Positions 23,816 through 34,513 of a stretch of DNA of 64,000 bases are shown here, in pieces (within the stretch, counting starts at the first letter, position 1; the number at the start of each line of letters is the position of its first letter). The position numbers and the translations under genes are program-made. Source of the stretch: Prunella strophiata (Eukaryota; Chordata; Aves; Passeriformes; Prunellidae); NCBI GenBank assembly GCA_036583965.1, contig JAZBQD010000030.1, forward strand, positions 107,792,662-107,856,661, in the 5' to 3' direction. Under the pieces are notes generated by a model that ran no database searches, had not been told where the DNA came from, and worked only from the letters and a program-made list of their open reading frames with translations.

Positions 23816-26524
23816 GGCTGCAGGTGATCTCTGCATCCCCCCATGGGCTGCAGGTGGATCTCTGCATCCCTCCCTGGGCTGCAGGCGGATCTCTGCATCC
23901 CCCATGGGCTGCAGGTGATCTCTGCATCCCCCATGGGCTGCAGGTGGATCTCTGCATCCCCCCATGGGCTGCAGGTGGATCTCTGCATCCCCCATGGGCT
24001 GCAGGTGGATCTCTGCATCCCTCCCTGGGCTGCAGGTGGATCTCTGCATCCCCCATGGGCTGCAGGTGGATCTCTGCATCCCCCATGGGCTGCAGGTGGA
24101 TCTCTGCATCCCCCATGGGCTGCAGGTGGATCTCTGCATCCCTCCCTGGGCTGCAGGTGGATCTCTGCATCCCTCCCTGGGCTGCAGGTGATCTCTGCAT
24201 CCCTCCCTGGGCTGCAGGTGATCTCTGCATCCCTCCCTGGGCTGCAGGTGATCTCTGCATCCCCCATGGGCTGCAGGTGATCTCTGCATCCCCCATGGGC
24301 TGCAGGTGATCTCTGCATCCCTCCCTGGGCTGCAGGTGGATCTCTGCATCCCTCCCTGGGCTGCAGGTGATCTCTGCATCCCCCATGGGCTGCAGGTGAT
24401 CTCTGCATCCCCCATGGGCTGCAGGTGGATCTCTGCATCCCCCATGGGCTGCAGGTGATCTCTGCATCCCCCATGGGCTGCAGGTGATCTCTGCATCCCC
24501 CATGGGCTGCAGGTGATCTCTGCATCCCCCATGGGCTGCAGGTGGATCTCTGCATCCCTCCCTGGGCTGCAGGTGATCTCTGCATCCCCCATGGGCTGCA
24601 GGTGATCTCTGCATCCCCCATGGGCTGCAGGTGGATCTCTGCATCCCTCCCTGGGCTGCAGGTGGATCTCTGCATCCCCCATGGGCTGCAGGTGATCTCT
24701 GCATCCCCCATGGGCTGCAGGTGATCTCTGCATCCCCCATGGGCTGCAGGTGATCTCTGCATCCCCCATGGGCTGCAGGTGGATCTCTGCATCCCCCATG
24801 GGCTGCAGGTGATCTCTGCATCCCCCATGGGCTGCAGGTGATCTCTGCATCCCCCATGGGCTGCAGGTGATCTCTGCATCCCTCCCTGGGCTGCAGGTGA
24901 TCTCTGCATCCCCCATGGGCTGCAGGTGATCTCTGCATCCCCCATGGGCTGCAGGTGATCTCTGCATCCCCCATGGGCTGCAGGTGATCTCTGCATCCCC
25001 CATGGGCTGCAGGTGATCTCTGCATCCCCCATGGGCTGCAGGTGATCTCTGCATCCCCCATGGGCTGCAGGTGATCTCTGCATCCCCCATGGGCTGCAGG
25101 TGATCTCTGCATCCCCCATGGGCTGCAGGTGATCTCTGCATCCCTCCCTGGGCTGCAGGTGATCTCTGCATCCCCCATGGGCTGCAGGTGATCTCTGCAT
25201 CCCCCATGGGCTGCAGGTGGATCTCTGCATCCCCCATGGGCTGCAGGTGATCTCTGCATCCCCCATGGGCTGCAGGTGATCTCTGCATCCCTCCCTGGGC
25301 TGCAGGTGATCTCTGCATCCCCCATGGGCTGCAGGTGGATCTCTGCATCCCCCATGGGCTGCAGGTGGATCTCTGCATCCCCCATGGGCTGCAGGTGATC
25401 TCTGCATCCCCCATGGGCTGCAGGTGGATCTCTGCATCCCTCCCTGGGCTGCAGGTGGATCTCTGCATCCCCCATGGGCTGCAGGTGGATCTCTGCATCC
25501 CCCATGGGCTGCAGGTGGATCTCTGCATCCCCCATGGGCTGCAGGTGATCTCTGCATCCCCCATGGGCTGCAGGTGATCTCTGCATCCCTCCCTGGGCTG
25601 CAGGTGATCTCTGCATCCCCCATGGGCTGCAGGTGATCTCTGCATCCCTCCCTGGGCTGCAGGTGATCTCTGCATCCCCCATGGGCTGCAGGTGATCTCT
25701 GCATCCCTCCCTGGGCTGCAGGTGGATCTCTGCATCCCTCCCTGGGCTGCAGGTGATCTCTGCATCCCCCATGGGCTGCAGGTGATCTCTGCATCCCCCA
25801 TGGGCTGCAGGTGATCTCTGCATCCCCCATGGGCTGCAGGTGATCTCTGCATCCCCCATGGGCTGCAGGTGATCTCTGCATCCCCCATGGGCTGCAGGTG
25901 ATCTCTGCATCCCCCATGGGCTGCAGGTGATCTCTGCATCCCCCATGGGCTGCAGGTGGATCTCTGCATCCCTCCCTGGGCTGCAGGTGATCTCTGCATC
26001 CCCCATGGGCTGCAGGTGATCTCTGCATCCCTCCCTGGGCTGCAGGTGATCTCTGCATCCCCCATGGGCTGCAGGTGATCTCTGCATCCCTCCCTGGGCT
26101 GCAGGTGATCTCTGCATCCCTCCCTGGGCTGCAGGTGATCTCTGCATCCCTCCCTGGGCTGCAGGTGGATCTCTGCATCCCCCATGGGCTGCAGGTGGAT
26201 CTCTGCATCCCTCCCTGGGCTGCAGGTGGATCTCTGCATCCCCCATGGGCTGCAGGTGATCTCTGCATCCCCCATGGGCTGCAGGTGATCTCTGCATCCC
26301 CCATGGGCTGCAGGTGATCTCTGCATCCCTCCCTGGGCTGCAGGTGATCTCTGCATCCCCCATGGGCTGCAGGTGATCTCTGCATCCCCCATGGGCTGCA
26401 GGTGATCTCTGCATCCCCCATGGGCTGCAGGTGGATCTCTGCATCCCCCATGGGCTGCAGGTGGATCTCTGCATCCCTCCCTGGGCTGCAGGTGGATCTC
26501 TGCATCCCTCCCTGGGCTGCAGGT
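23816..26524. repeat. 29-31 bp GC-rich minisatellite with two binary variant sites, ~90 units
   Basis: The core unit is GGCTGCAGGTGATCTCTGCA followed by TCCCCCATG (29 bp). Two positions vary independently: GTGATC versus GTGGATC, and CCCCCATG versus CCCTCCCTG. This gives four unit types of 29, 30, 30 and 31 bp. Apart from these, the units are nearly identical over 2.7 kb. Every unit carries CTGCAG. The long minus-strand frames (over 900 codons, GDAEI/RSPAAHGG/CRDHLQP) arise because the variant lengths shift frame within a stop-free unit; they are not genes. The array grows out of the neighbouring LTR-like repeat. Confidence 0.97.
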
Positions 26525-26541
26525 TAAATGTGGAATGGGGC

Positions 26542-26701
26542 AAGCTGTGCTCAGGGGGTGCTGCCTTTCCCCAGGGCTGTGCTCAGGGAGTGCTGCCTTT
26601 CCCCAGGGCTGTGCTCAGGGGGTGCTGCCTTTCCCCAGGGCTGTGCTCAGGGGGTGCTGCCTTTCCCCAGGGCTGTGCTCAGGGGGTGCTGCCTTTCCCC
26701 A
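26542..26701. repeat. 32-bp minisatellite, five units
   Basis: Five consecutive units of GGGCTGTGCTCAGGGGGTGC followed by TGCCTTTCCCCA run from 26542 to 26701. The first unit has a variant head and the second carries AGTGC for GGTGC. It begins 17 bases after the larger array ends but has an unrelated sequence. Confidence 0.96.
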
Positions 26702-28673
26702 AGGTCTGCCCAGAGATGCCAGGGAGCCACCTCTGACAAGGTGCCCCATTTGTAGGTGGCTACAACCCAGTGAGATGGATACAGCTGAAATGAGCATTAT
26801 TGACCATGTTAGGAGCCTCACTCTCCTTTGAAATAGAGACAGACTTGTGATGGATTCAGCCCACTAAGTGGAGGCTGGAGCTGTGCAGTCAGCCACAGCC
26901 TTTCAGCCATATGGTTTTGATACTCATAACATTCCTCGAATTAAGGTTCAAGGAAAACTTCAAAGTCTACTATTACTTGGTGAAATTAATACTATTAGTG
27001 GCATTAATTTGTGGACTTCAGTTGGATTCTCCACCTGAGAAGAATAAGGAATTAGTCTTTTGTAATGATGTGTAGTCATACATTAAAATCCTTAAGAACT
27101 GCTGGCAATTTGGTCCATCTTATTCAGAGGAAAAAAAGGAGAGCACAAAACATGGATGACTTTAGATTTTTTTTCTGTCCTCTCAGAAAATAAAGGAATA
27201 ATTATGTTGTCCCTGGGAAGTTAAAATACATTATTTTGTCAATTTTTGTTTTGTTTTGTTTTATATTTCTGTTAAAGATGTTAAGATTTTCTGTTATAGA
27301 TTTAAAAAACCAGAAGTACATCTAACTATGTCTTACTACATGTGCATCTAAAAGTATAAACACAAGGAAAAAGCAGATAATTAAAGGGCTGTTATGATAT
27401 GAAATTTGATTCTCATTTTAACCTAGGAAATAACCAACAATAAGTTTAAAAGCAGAAGAACTCCAGCACTATTGTAGTTTAGATTTCAAAAAGAAAATTA
27501 ACTTGTAGATATCAGATTTGTCCATTTGGTCTCAATTTGTAACTGAGAGCAGTGCAAACTACAGAAGTAGTGACAAGATCAATTGAACTTCTAAAGAACA
27601 TTTTGCTTGATATTCAAAAAAGTCAGACGACAGAAATAATGCTCTGTTTACAGCATAAACTTTAGCTTTTGTCCATTGATGTCATTTCCACATATTTAGA
27701 TTCTGAATTATACTTACCTTCCCAAGATAATGGTATAGAAAAAAAAAAATGGAAAAGAACTAGTGTGCTGAAATAAAGCAGATTGCCTCTGCTATGGATG
27801 ATAAAAGATCTACTTAAATATTGTTTCAGTAGACCAACTGATATGTCTAGTAAAAACAGACAAGCTTTGATGCATACAAGCCTGTTTTCAGATCTAATAA
27901 AAGATATTAGCCTCTTTACAAGTTCTGGCTTGCTTACTGCCTGATACCATCCTGGCTACAGAGACACAGCTATTGCTCAAACATTATTGCTACTGTGAAC
28001 CTTGCAGCCAAAATATCACTACTGCTGTAGAAGTCCTACTAGGAGTTACTTCACATTTATCCAACATATTTTAATGTAATCTCTCAGAAAGGCTGCAGGG
28101 CTACATAAAATACAGCATGGCATGCAGTTAATCTGCATTATGTTCTGAAGTGTCACAGAGACATGATGGAACAGCAGTAGCAGTTACCAAAATTCAGTCA
28201 TTACAAATCATCCATGTAAACTGGCATTTGCTTACTGTACCATTTCATCAAAAGACAAATAATGATTTTCTTGGGCAATGGGAATTATTTTTGCAGGTAA
28301 CTGGCAATAAAACAGTTGAGAAAATTCTTTGGACAAAGTTAAAAAATGAAAGAGTGGAGTGAAAGCACATCACTAAAGGTTCCAAAATCCCACTAGTCTG
28401 CATGCTACTGTATGAAATCCCTCTTTAGACTGAAGAAAATCTTTAGTCACATGAAAGAAAAAAACCCCAGCTTTATAAAATTGCAAACTTTCTTCCTGTA
28501 AATATTTTTAGACATAAGCCTTTCTCAGAAGCTATTTTTATAAAGCTCAGATAAAAGCAATGATACAAGATCTGAAATGGATCTGTGTTTCTGTTCAAAT
28601 CACGTTAGCATGTTTGTTTCAAAATCTGTGGTTTACTCCTAAATAATCTTTTTTCCTATTGTTTCTGATCACA

Positions 28674-28675
<2 letters not shown>
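26702..28675. other. Intergenic, no gene seen
   Basis: After about 150 bases of mixed composition this becomes AT-rich unique-looking sequence. There is a short TTTTG repeat near 27245-27260. No exon or RNA gene is recognisable. Confidence 0.65.

Positions 28676-28737
<62 letters not shown>
28676..28737. repeat. Poly-T run of about 62 bases
   Basis: An uninterrupted T tract. If it were the tail of a retrocopied transcript, that transcript would lie on the minus strand to the right, but I recognise no gene there. The exact length is assembly-sensitive. Confidence 0.97.
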
Positions 28738-28743
<6 letters not shown>

Positions 28744-31700
28744 TTCAATTCCAGATGTGTAGTGGCAACCCTTCTCCTTTCAGACTACCCTGTTTTGAAG
28801 TTTTGAAACTTCTCATGGTTTCTTGATGACACTGGTTTCACATGATCCCATTGTCTGGCTCTGCCTGTGCCTCTTGGTTCCCCTTGATTCCTTCAGCCAA
28901 TTTCAGTAAACCCTGAATGAGGAAAAGGGCTTTCAAAGTGATACTAATTCCTACAAAATTTTAGGAAGAGGAGGAAGAAATGCCAAAGAAATGTCCACCA
29001 TGGGAAAGGGAAGTACAACTCAGCTATTATTCCTCCTGCTTGCTGTTAGCTAATTAAGCTCCTGCCTAGCCCAGCATATCCAACATAAACCAGGGATGTA
29101 ATTTGGGGTTGAAGGGAGATCAGGGCTGGAAGGGTGCAGGATGCTCAGCCCTAGGAAAAGAAGCTGCTTCCCTTCTGCTGCACCCATAGCAACGCTGGTG
29201 TTTACAAACCCTGCAGAGGAGAAAATGGCCATGACGTGTGGTGGATGGGGTTTGTGAACAACAGGCTCCCTCAATCCCCAGCAGTGCAATGACAAACACT
29301 CTGTGTGCACAGAGGCATTCAGAAAAGCTGAGGAAATTGCAGCAGTTCACAAATCTACAGAATTTCTTGCTGTTTTTTTGAACAATGTCCTCATCTAGCA
29401 CATTAAGGAGCAACATTGACAAGTTTTAAGAACAGTTTCCCTTCTTCCCTCACTCTAAGGCTGGAAGGAAGTCAAACTTCTTCAAGGTTCATGTGGATGA
29501 AGAGGACCATATGGCTGTCAAATCAATTTTTTGAACTCTGTCCAAGTCCTACGAGATGGATGCTTTTCACATGGACACCACATGGTTTATCTGAGGACAG
29601 TTCAGCTAGGAATGAACTAGACAGGAAAAATATTTTGAATTGCTCCCTCTCCAAAAGATAGGCAAGATACTCTTTTAGGCCTATAAACAGACTTTTTGAC
29701 AAATGGTCTCTGCAACATCTTCTGAGCATTTGGTAGGCACACTGAGAATTTCTGTTCATGCTGTTCATTTAACCCATAAGTGCACAACTAAATAACATGA
29801 AAATGCCACACCATGTTTCTCTTATCACAAGAATTGTTCCTAAACAGATAACATCCTTTCCTCAACATGAGAGACCACAGAATTTTTTTCTTATAAAATT
29901 TCTATGATTTCTGCCTAAGCAACCATTCTTTTGTACCTGTAAGTATGGAGCACAAACTGGATTTAACTGCTTCTATGAGTCTTTTTAAGAGTGACATTAT
30001 ACCTCATTGCAACATCACTGTTAATATCTCTTACAATCAGAAAACAGAAATTGAAAGGTGGAAAGTGAGTGACTGCTATGAAGAGAAGTCTTACACTGAT
30101 GTGAGGAATGGTAATTAAAGCAGTCACCTCAGGAGAAACTAAAATGAAATGTCTGTACTTGACCTTTATTTGCAACAGAAAAGAGATAGAGCATCACTCC
30201 AGGAGAGTTTTTACAACTTTTTGATACATCATTACCATGGGATTTTTTTTTCCTGATTTTGAATGTTAATTATATGTAGAATAAGTACTGTCACACAACC
30301 TGTTGTTTTCTGAGTGTTGGTGGACAGTGTGTGATGCAGCATCCAAGGGGCTGAATCAGAAAAAAAAAGATCTTTTGTGGGTCTGTGGAAAAATTCTGCC
30401 TTCTCCCACCAGTCATTCTTCCTTTTGCTACCCCACTGCAAAACCCCACAGCTTTACCCTGCATCAGCAGCATTGTAAGTCTCATTTTTGTCTACTCATG
30501 GAGCAGTGCAGCATCAGGCAGAGTTTAAGAACTGGGGATAAGCATACCCATTAACACAGAGATTTTCTAAATTCTGAGTAATTCCCTCACCAGAATGTTT
30601 TGGTTTTCATTTTCAGCTAGCTCACAACTGGTTTCACTTTTTGTTTGATGGGCTAGCTGCAGTGCTGGAGCAGGGAAGGCTTCAGGGAAATGCTTCACTT
30701 CCCCACATTTTCACACTGATTAAAGATGCCATAAAAGCATTTCTAATCATACCAGCAATTTCTAATCATACCAACAGTTGTGTACAGCGGGGAATTAACC
30801 AGAATTCTGTCACAGAATTTGGAGCACTTAGTCAGATTTGTGAATTCCTACTGACTTCTGTCTTCATCTCATGGGTATTCTTTAATCAGCAATTTATCTG
30901 CTTGTATTCTTTTGTTTCCACAGCTGCTGCACAAAGACAAACTGGTAACATTTATTTGCAGTGCTGGGGTGTGTGAACCTTTTCAGGCAGGAGAGTGTAG
31001 CCCAAGGTGAGCCACAGCCATGCCCTCAGCAGCCTGAGCAAAGAGGGGCAGGCACAGATTCTTGTTTGGGGAGCAAGAATTCCCCAGGCAGAAGTCCATG
31101 TGCAGATTGCTGGTTCAGGAACCACACAGGGTCATTGCAGACAAAACACCTTATTTTATTTGGTGCCATAAATAGCTGTGTGCTTCAGCCTATTGTGACC
31201 TTTGATTAGCACGGCTTCAAGCAGCTGCTGGCCTGTCAGGGCACTCCAGAATACACCTTTAAACCAGGCAGGAGGTCAGATATAAACAACAATAGTTTTG
31301 TTTTTTTCCCCTTGCAGAGTTCCTCTAGTATTGCTGTGCTTCTGCAAATTGTACATAAAATAGAATCTAAAACCTGACAAGTGCCACCAAAGGTCCTGAG
31401 GAGCTGAAGAGGAATCAGTTCTTCATCTCTTCCAAGCCTAAGGCTTCAATTAAAACAATCAAAGCTTCCACTCTTTCTCTTGGCTGAAGAAATGCTTCTT
31501 CACAAGAGGGAATTCTTGCTACAACTTGTACCACCATTGTTTCCACAACTACTGTTCATATCTTTTTGTTGTTATTGTTGACTTTTATGTGAACTGACAG
31601 TCAATTTCTCAGTGGACAATTGCCCACATTATAAAAATCCACTGATGTGTCACTCTTTGGCTCTGCCAAAAAAAGCCATGGTACTCAGAAGGAACACGGT

Positions 31701-32910
31701 ATGTGGCCCTGTCACTAAAACAAGGGTCTACTTAATAATAAAAAAGAATGACCATCAACAAACACAGCAGTTTATTTTTAAAGATAAGTGTCAAAATACA
31801 GGCAACTACAATTGTTTGAGGTGTCACCATGCCTCTGCAAGTTATCATAAGCAGTGAAGGGCTTGAGGGAGAATACTGTGGTGGCAAGGAAAGGTACAAA
31901 CATTGTAGGTGCAGCTATTTTAAATGCTTCTCCCTGGAAAACAAAGTGGATACGTGGGAAATAGGAGGAAAAGCTGAAAGCAGTTGATAAGGGACAAAAA
32001 AAGGAGGCCCAGTAACATGCCCAGGAGCATGGAAATCACACAGATAAAAGGGCTGTTTTGATATGATTACATGTATTTCTAACCCAAACACGAAAGACTT
32101 ACACTTGCAAACTTTCACCATGGTTATGGCTTGTTTTTATTCTTGAAGAAAACTGCACATACAGCTATTCCTTCAGTAAACAAACTGTTGCATTTCTACA
32201 GTGATGAAGCAGCTGCATCCCCTGTTATGTTTACTGAGTGGGTAACACAGCAACATACTTCAGATTTCCATCCCAAATAATACCATCTAATAATCAGCAA
32301 AAAAACTAATAACTCTGCTAAATCAGGAAATATCAGAACTTATCACCACTTGGTTTTGAGCTCTAGCTTTCTACTGAAAAGCACCCACCAATGTTATTCC
32401 ATCTCCTGCAATGAGCAATATTTTTGGTGGGTTTTTTTTTGTTGTTGTTTGTTTGTTTTTTGTTTTTGTTTGCTTTTTAGTCTTTTGTCACTGCGTGGTC
32501 CAAAAGATAAAACATTTTGCATTAGAGTTAGGGTTGTTGGCCTGAGCCTCTTGAGCAAATTCCAACCTGGGGAGCCTAAATTCCCCGTGTTTTCAGCTCA
32601 ATACCGTATCTTTCACTTCCTGCTCTGAAATTCTTGAATGACATTGTTAAAATCAGACTTTGATCTTGAAATGCAGACTAACAAAACTTTAAGCAACCAC
32701 TTCAGGTATTCCTGAAGTCGAACTCCCCATGTCTGCCGAACTTCTGTCCTGCCACAAGGCATCCTTTCCCGTTTTTTCAGGTTTTAGATCCAGGTTTGAA
32801 GTCCTCCCGGTCACTACATAAAGCACGTACAAAGACTGGGGTTCTACCGATCTCCTACTGTGGCCATGTAATGGCAGACGTATCAAAGCAAGGAAAAAGA
32901 ACCAAAGAAC
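28738..32910. other. Intergenic, no gene seen
   Basis: No supportable gene. Minus-strand frames of 80-100 codons at 29120-29422 and 29523-29768 do not match any family I know. A TTTG/TTG-rich low-complexity patch lies near 32433-32480. GC content rises only in the last 200 bases, toward the CpG island. Confidence 0.6.
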
Positions 32911-33048
32911 CACAGAATATTCAGAGCTGGAAGGGACCCATGGAGAACATCGACTCCAACTCCACCACCCCATGTGCCCTGAGCGCGTTGTCCCAGCGCA
33001 TCCTGAGCTCTGCCAGGCTCGGAGCTCTGCCCGCTGCCCTGGCGAGCC
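32911..33048 (-). mobile_element. CR1 3' fragment abutting the CpG island
   Basis: CACAGAATATTCAGAGCTGG, then an AAGGGACCCATGGAGAACATCGACTCCAACTCC-type segment, then GCGTTGTCCCAGCGCATCCTGAGCTCTGCCAGGCTCGG-type sequence match the antisense 3' part of a CR1 subfamily common in songbirds. It runs straight into the GC-rich promoter region. Confidence 0.85.
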
Positions 33049-33115
33049 CGCAAGAGGAACAGGAGGTTCGCTCAGCTTTTAAAAAGCGCCGGTGTCCCGG
33101 AGCCGGCGCTGCGGG

Positions 33116-33268
33116 CCGTGAGGGATGGGGCCGTGAGCGCGGGTGAAGGACGGGGCCGTGAGGGACGGGAGCGCGGGTGAGGGACGGGGCCGTGAGGGAC
33201 GGGAGCGCGGGCGGCGGCCCCGGCCCCGTTTTCGTCCCCGTCCCTCACGCTCCCGTCCCGCTCCCGTG
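33116..33268. repeat. GC-rich tandem and inverted repeat upstream of the promoter core
   Basis: Imperfect units built on GTGAGGGACGGGAGCGCGGG repeat between about 33116 and 33210. They are followed by their complement: GTGAGGGACGGGG at 33177-33189 is the exact reverse complement of 33236-33248, and GGACGGGAGCG at 33197-33207 of 33248-33258. The strand could fold into alternative hairpins. Confidence 0.85.
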
Positions 33269-33299
33269 GCGTCCCCAGCGCGGCGGGAGGCGGCCGCGC

Positions 33300-33330
33300 T
33301 GACGTCACCACCGTCACCGCCCTGACGTCA
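33300..33330. promoter_or_regulatory. Two palindromic CREs
   Basis: TGACGTCA occurs at 33300-33307 and again at 33323-33330, 23 bases apart start to start. A CCGTCACC half-site-like sequence lies between them. Full palindromic CREs are the classic target of CREB/ATF proteins. Placement at the upstream side of a CpG island is typical for a functional site. Use at this promoter is inferred. Confidence 0.8.
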
Positions 33331-33645
33331 TCATCCGGGCCCCGGCGCGCGCCCGGCGGCGCGGCGCGGGCCACAATGGAGAGAGCGCGCGCGCGCCCAA
33401 CCGACGCGAAGCAGGCCCCGCGCGCGCCCGCGCGCCGCTGGCCGTGTGTGTGTTGTGTGTGTGCGTGTCCCCCACAGGCCTCGTCCTTCCCCTCACCGCC
33501 GCCCCCGCCCCGCACACGGACACACGGGGGGTGGGGGCCGCCCGGGAGCGGCAGCCCCGGGCGGGCACACGGGTGGCGCGTCACCGCCGCGCTCGGGTGG
33601 CCGAACCGCCGCCGCGCCGGGCCGGGTGCGGAAGGCGCTGCCGGC

Positions 33646-33657
33646 GCCGCCATCTTG
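33646..33657 (-). promoter_or_regulatory. YY1-type motif
   Basis: GCCGCCATCTTG is the reverse complement of the YY1 consensus CAAGATGGCGGC. Such sites cluster near transcription starts of CpG-island genes. The exact start here cannot be read from sequence. Confidence 0.7.
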
Positions 33658-33949
33658 CCCACGGGGCCCCGCCAGACGCGGCTGCGCCGCCGCCGCCGGG
33701 AGCGCGAGGAGCCGCCGCCGCTGCCGCCTCCCTCCGCGCTGCCTCCCCCGCACCGCCGAGCCCTGAGCGCGGAGCTCCCGCCGCCCGGCCCGGCCCCGCC
33801 ACCCCCGCCCGGCCGAGCCCCGGGCGCGCGTCCGCCCACCCCCCCCGCGTGCGCCCGGTGCCCGGACGGGGCGGAGCGGAGCGCGCAGGCCCCGGCCCAG
33901 CCCCAGCCCGAGCCCAGGCAGGGCCGCCGCCGCCGCCGCCGGGCAGCAG

Positions 33950-34209
33950 CTGGTGACGCAGGAAAAACGCCCCAGAGAGAGAGAAGCGCTCAGGGCCGGC
34001 ACCCGGAGCGCGGGCAGCGGCGCCGGATTTGCCCTCCCGCTTCCCGCCGCAGCGCAGCCGAGTGGGAACCGGGGGAAGCGGAGCCGCCCCCTCAGAGCCG
34101 CGGCCTGGCATGAGACCGTGCCCCGCCGGCCGCCGGGCATGAGGCAGCGCCCAGGAGAGCTCCGGGCCGCCGCAGCAGCCGCCGCGGGACGAGGGGAAGC
34201 GGTGCGGGG
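33950..34209 (+). other. USP9X: Probable USP9X non-coding exon 1 (3' end defined, 5' end unknown)
   Basis: The CpG island contains a near-consensus donor: exon end GTGCGGGG at 34209, followed by GTGAGTGCGG. USP9X mRNAs in other vertebrates have an untranslated first exon in a CpG island far upstream of the ATG exon, and this donor is the best match. The left limit is only a guess. The exon holds two ATGs: one at 34110 opens a 10-codon frame that stops within the exon, and one at 34139 stays open to the donor. Another good donor, CG|GTGAGG after 34509, could define an alternative first exon. Confidence 0.55.
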
Positions 34210-34405
34210 GTGAGTGCGGAGCGGTGCCCGGGCGGGGCCGGGCAGCTGTTTGTGCTCCCCGGGGAAGGGGCTCCGCGGGCCGGGGCGCGGCTGGGGGCGA
34301 GGACGGAGCTCCCCGGGACCCGCGGGCCGTGAGGCGGCGGCAGCGCCTCCCTCGGAGCCCCGGCGTGTCGGCCCCGCACCGCCGTGTTTTGGAGGGCGAG
34401 GGAAA

Positions 34406-34513
34406 ATGGCTGACGGCTCCTCATCCCCGGCTGCCGGCGGGGGGGAGCGCCCGGCGCCCTCGGGGGGCTCTGACCGCGCCTCCGGGGCCCCTCTGGCCGG
34501 ACCCCCCCGGTGA
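34406..34513 (+). other. Protein-like 35-codon ORF in the CpG island
   Basis: The ATG at 34406 sits in a strong Kozak context (AAAATGG, A at -3, G at +4). It resembles a YY1/TISU-type initiator, though not perfectly. The reading begins MADGSSSPAAGGG and ends GPPR-stop. Its stop codon overlaps a plausible splice donor (CG|GTGAGG). Spliced to USP9X exon 2 it would reach a stop after about a dozen codons, so it does not give an N-terminal extension of USP9X. It could be an alternative first-exon uORF or chance in GC-rich DNA. Not recognised as any known protein. Confidence 0.3.

Noticed and set aside
23816..26524. CRISPR-like array
   Set aside because: Units are contiguous with no unique spacers, and the DNA is from an animal nuclear genome.
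23669..26543. Minus-strand frames over 900 codons resembling a repeat protein
   Set aside because: Produced by a stop-free 29-31 bp minisatellite, with three overlapping frames equally open.
1..32910. Search for the expected mammalian upstream neighbour MED14
   Set aside because: No MED14-like exon could be seen. In mammals the gap is large, so it probably lies outside the window.
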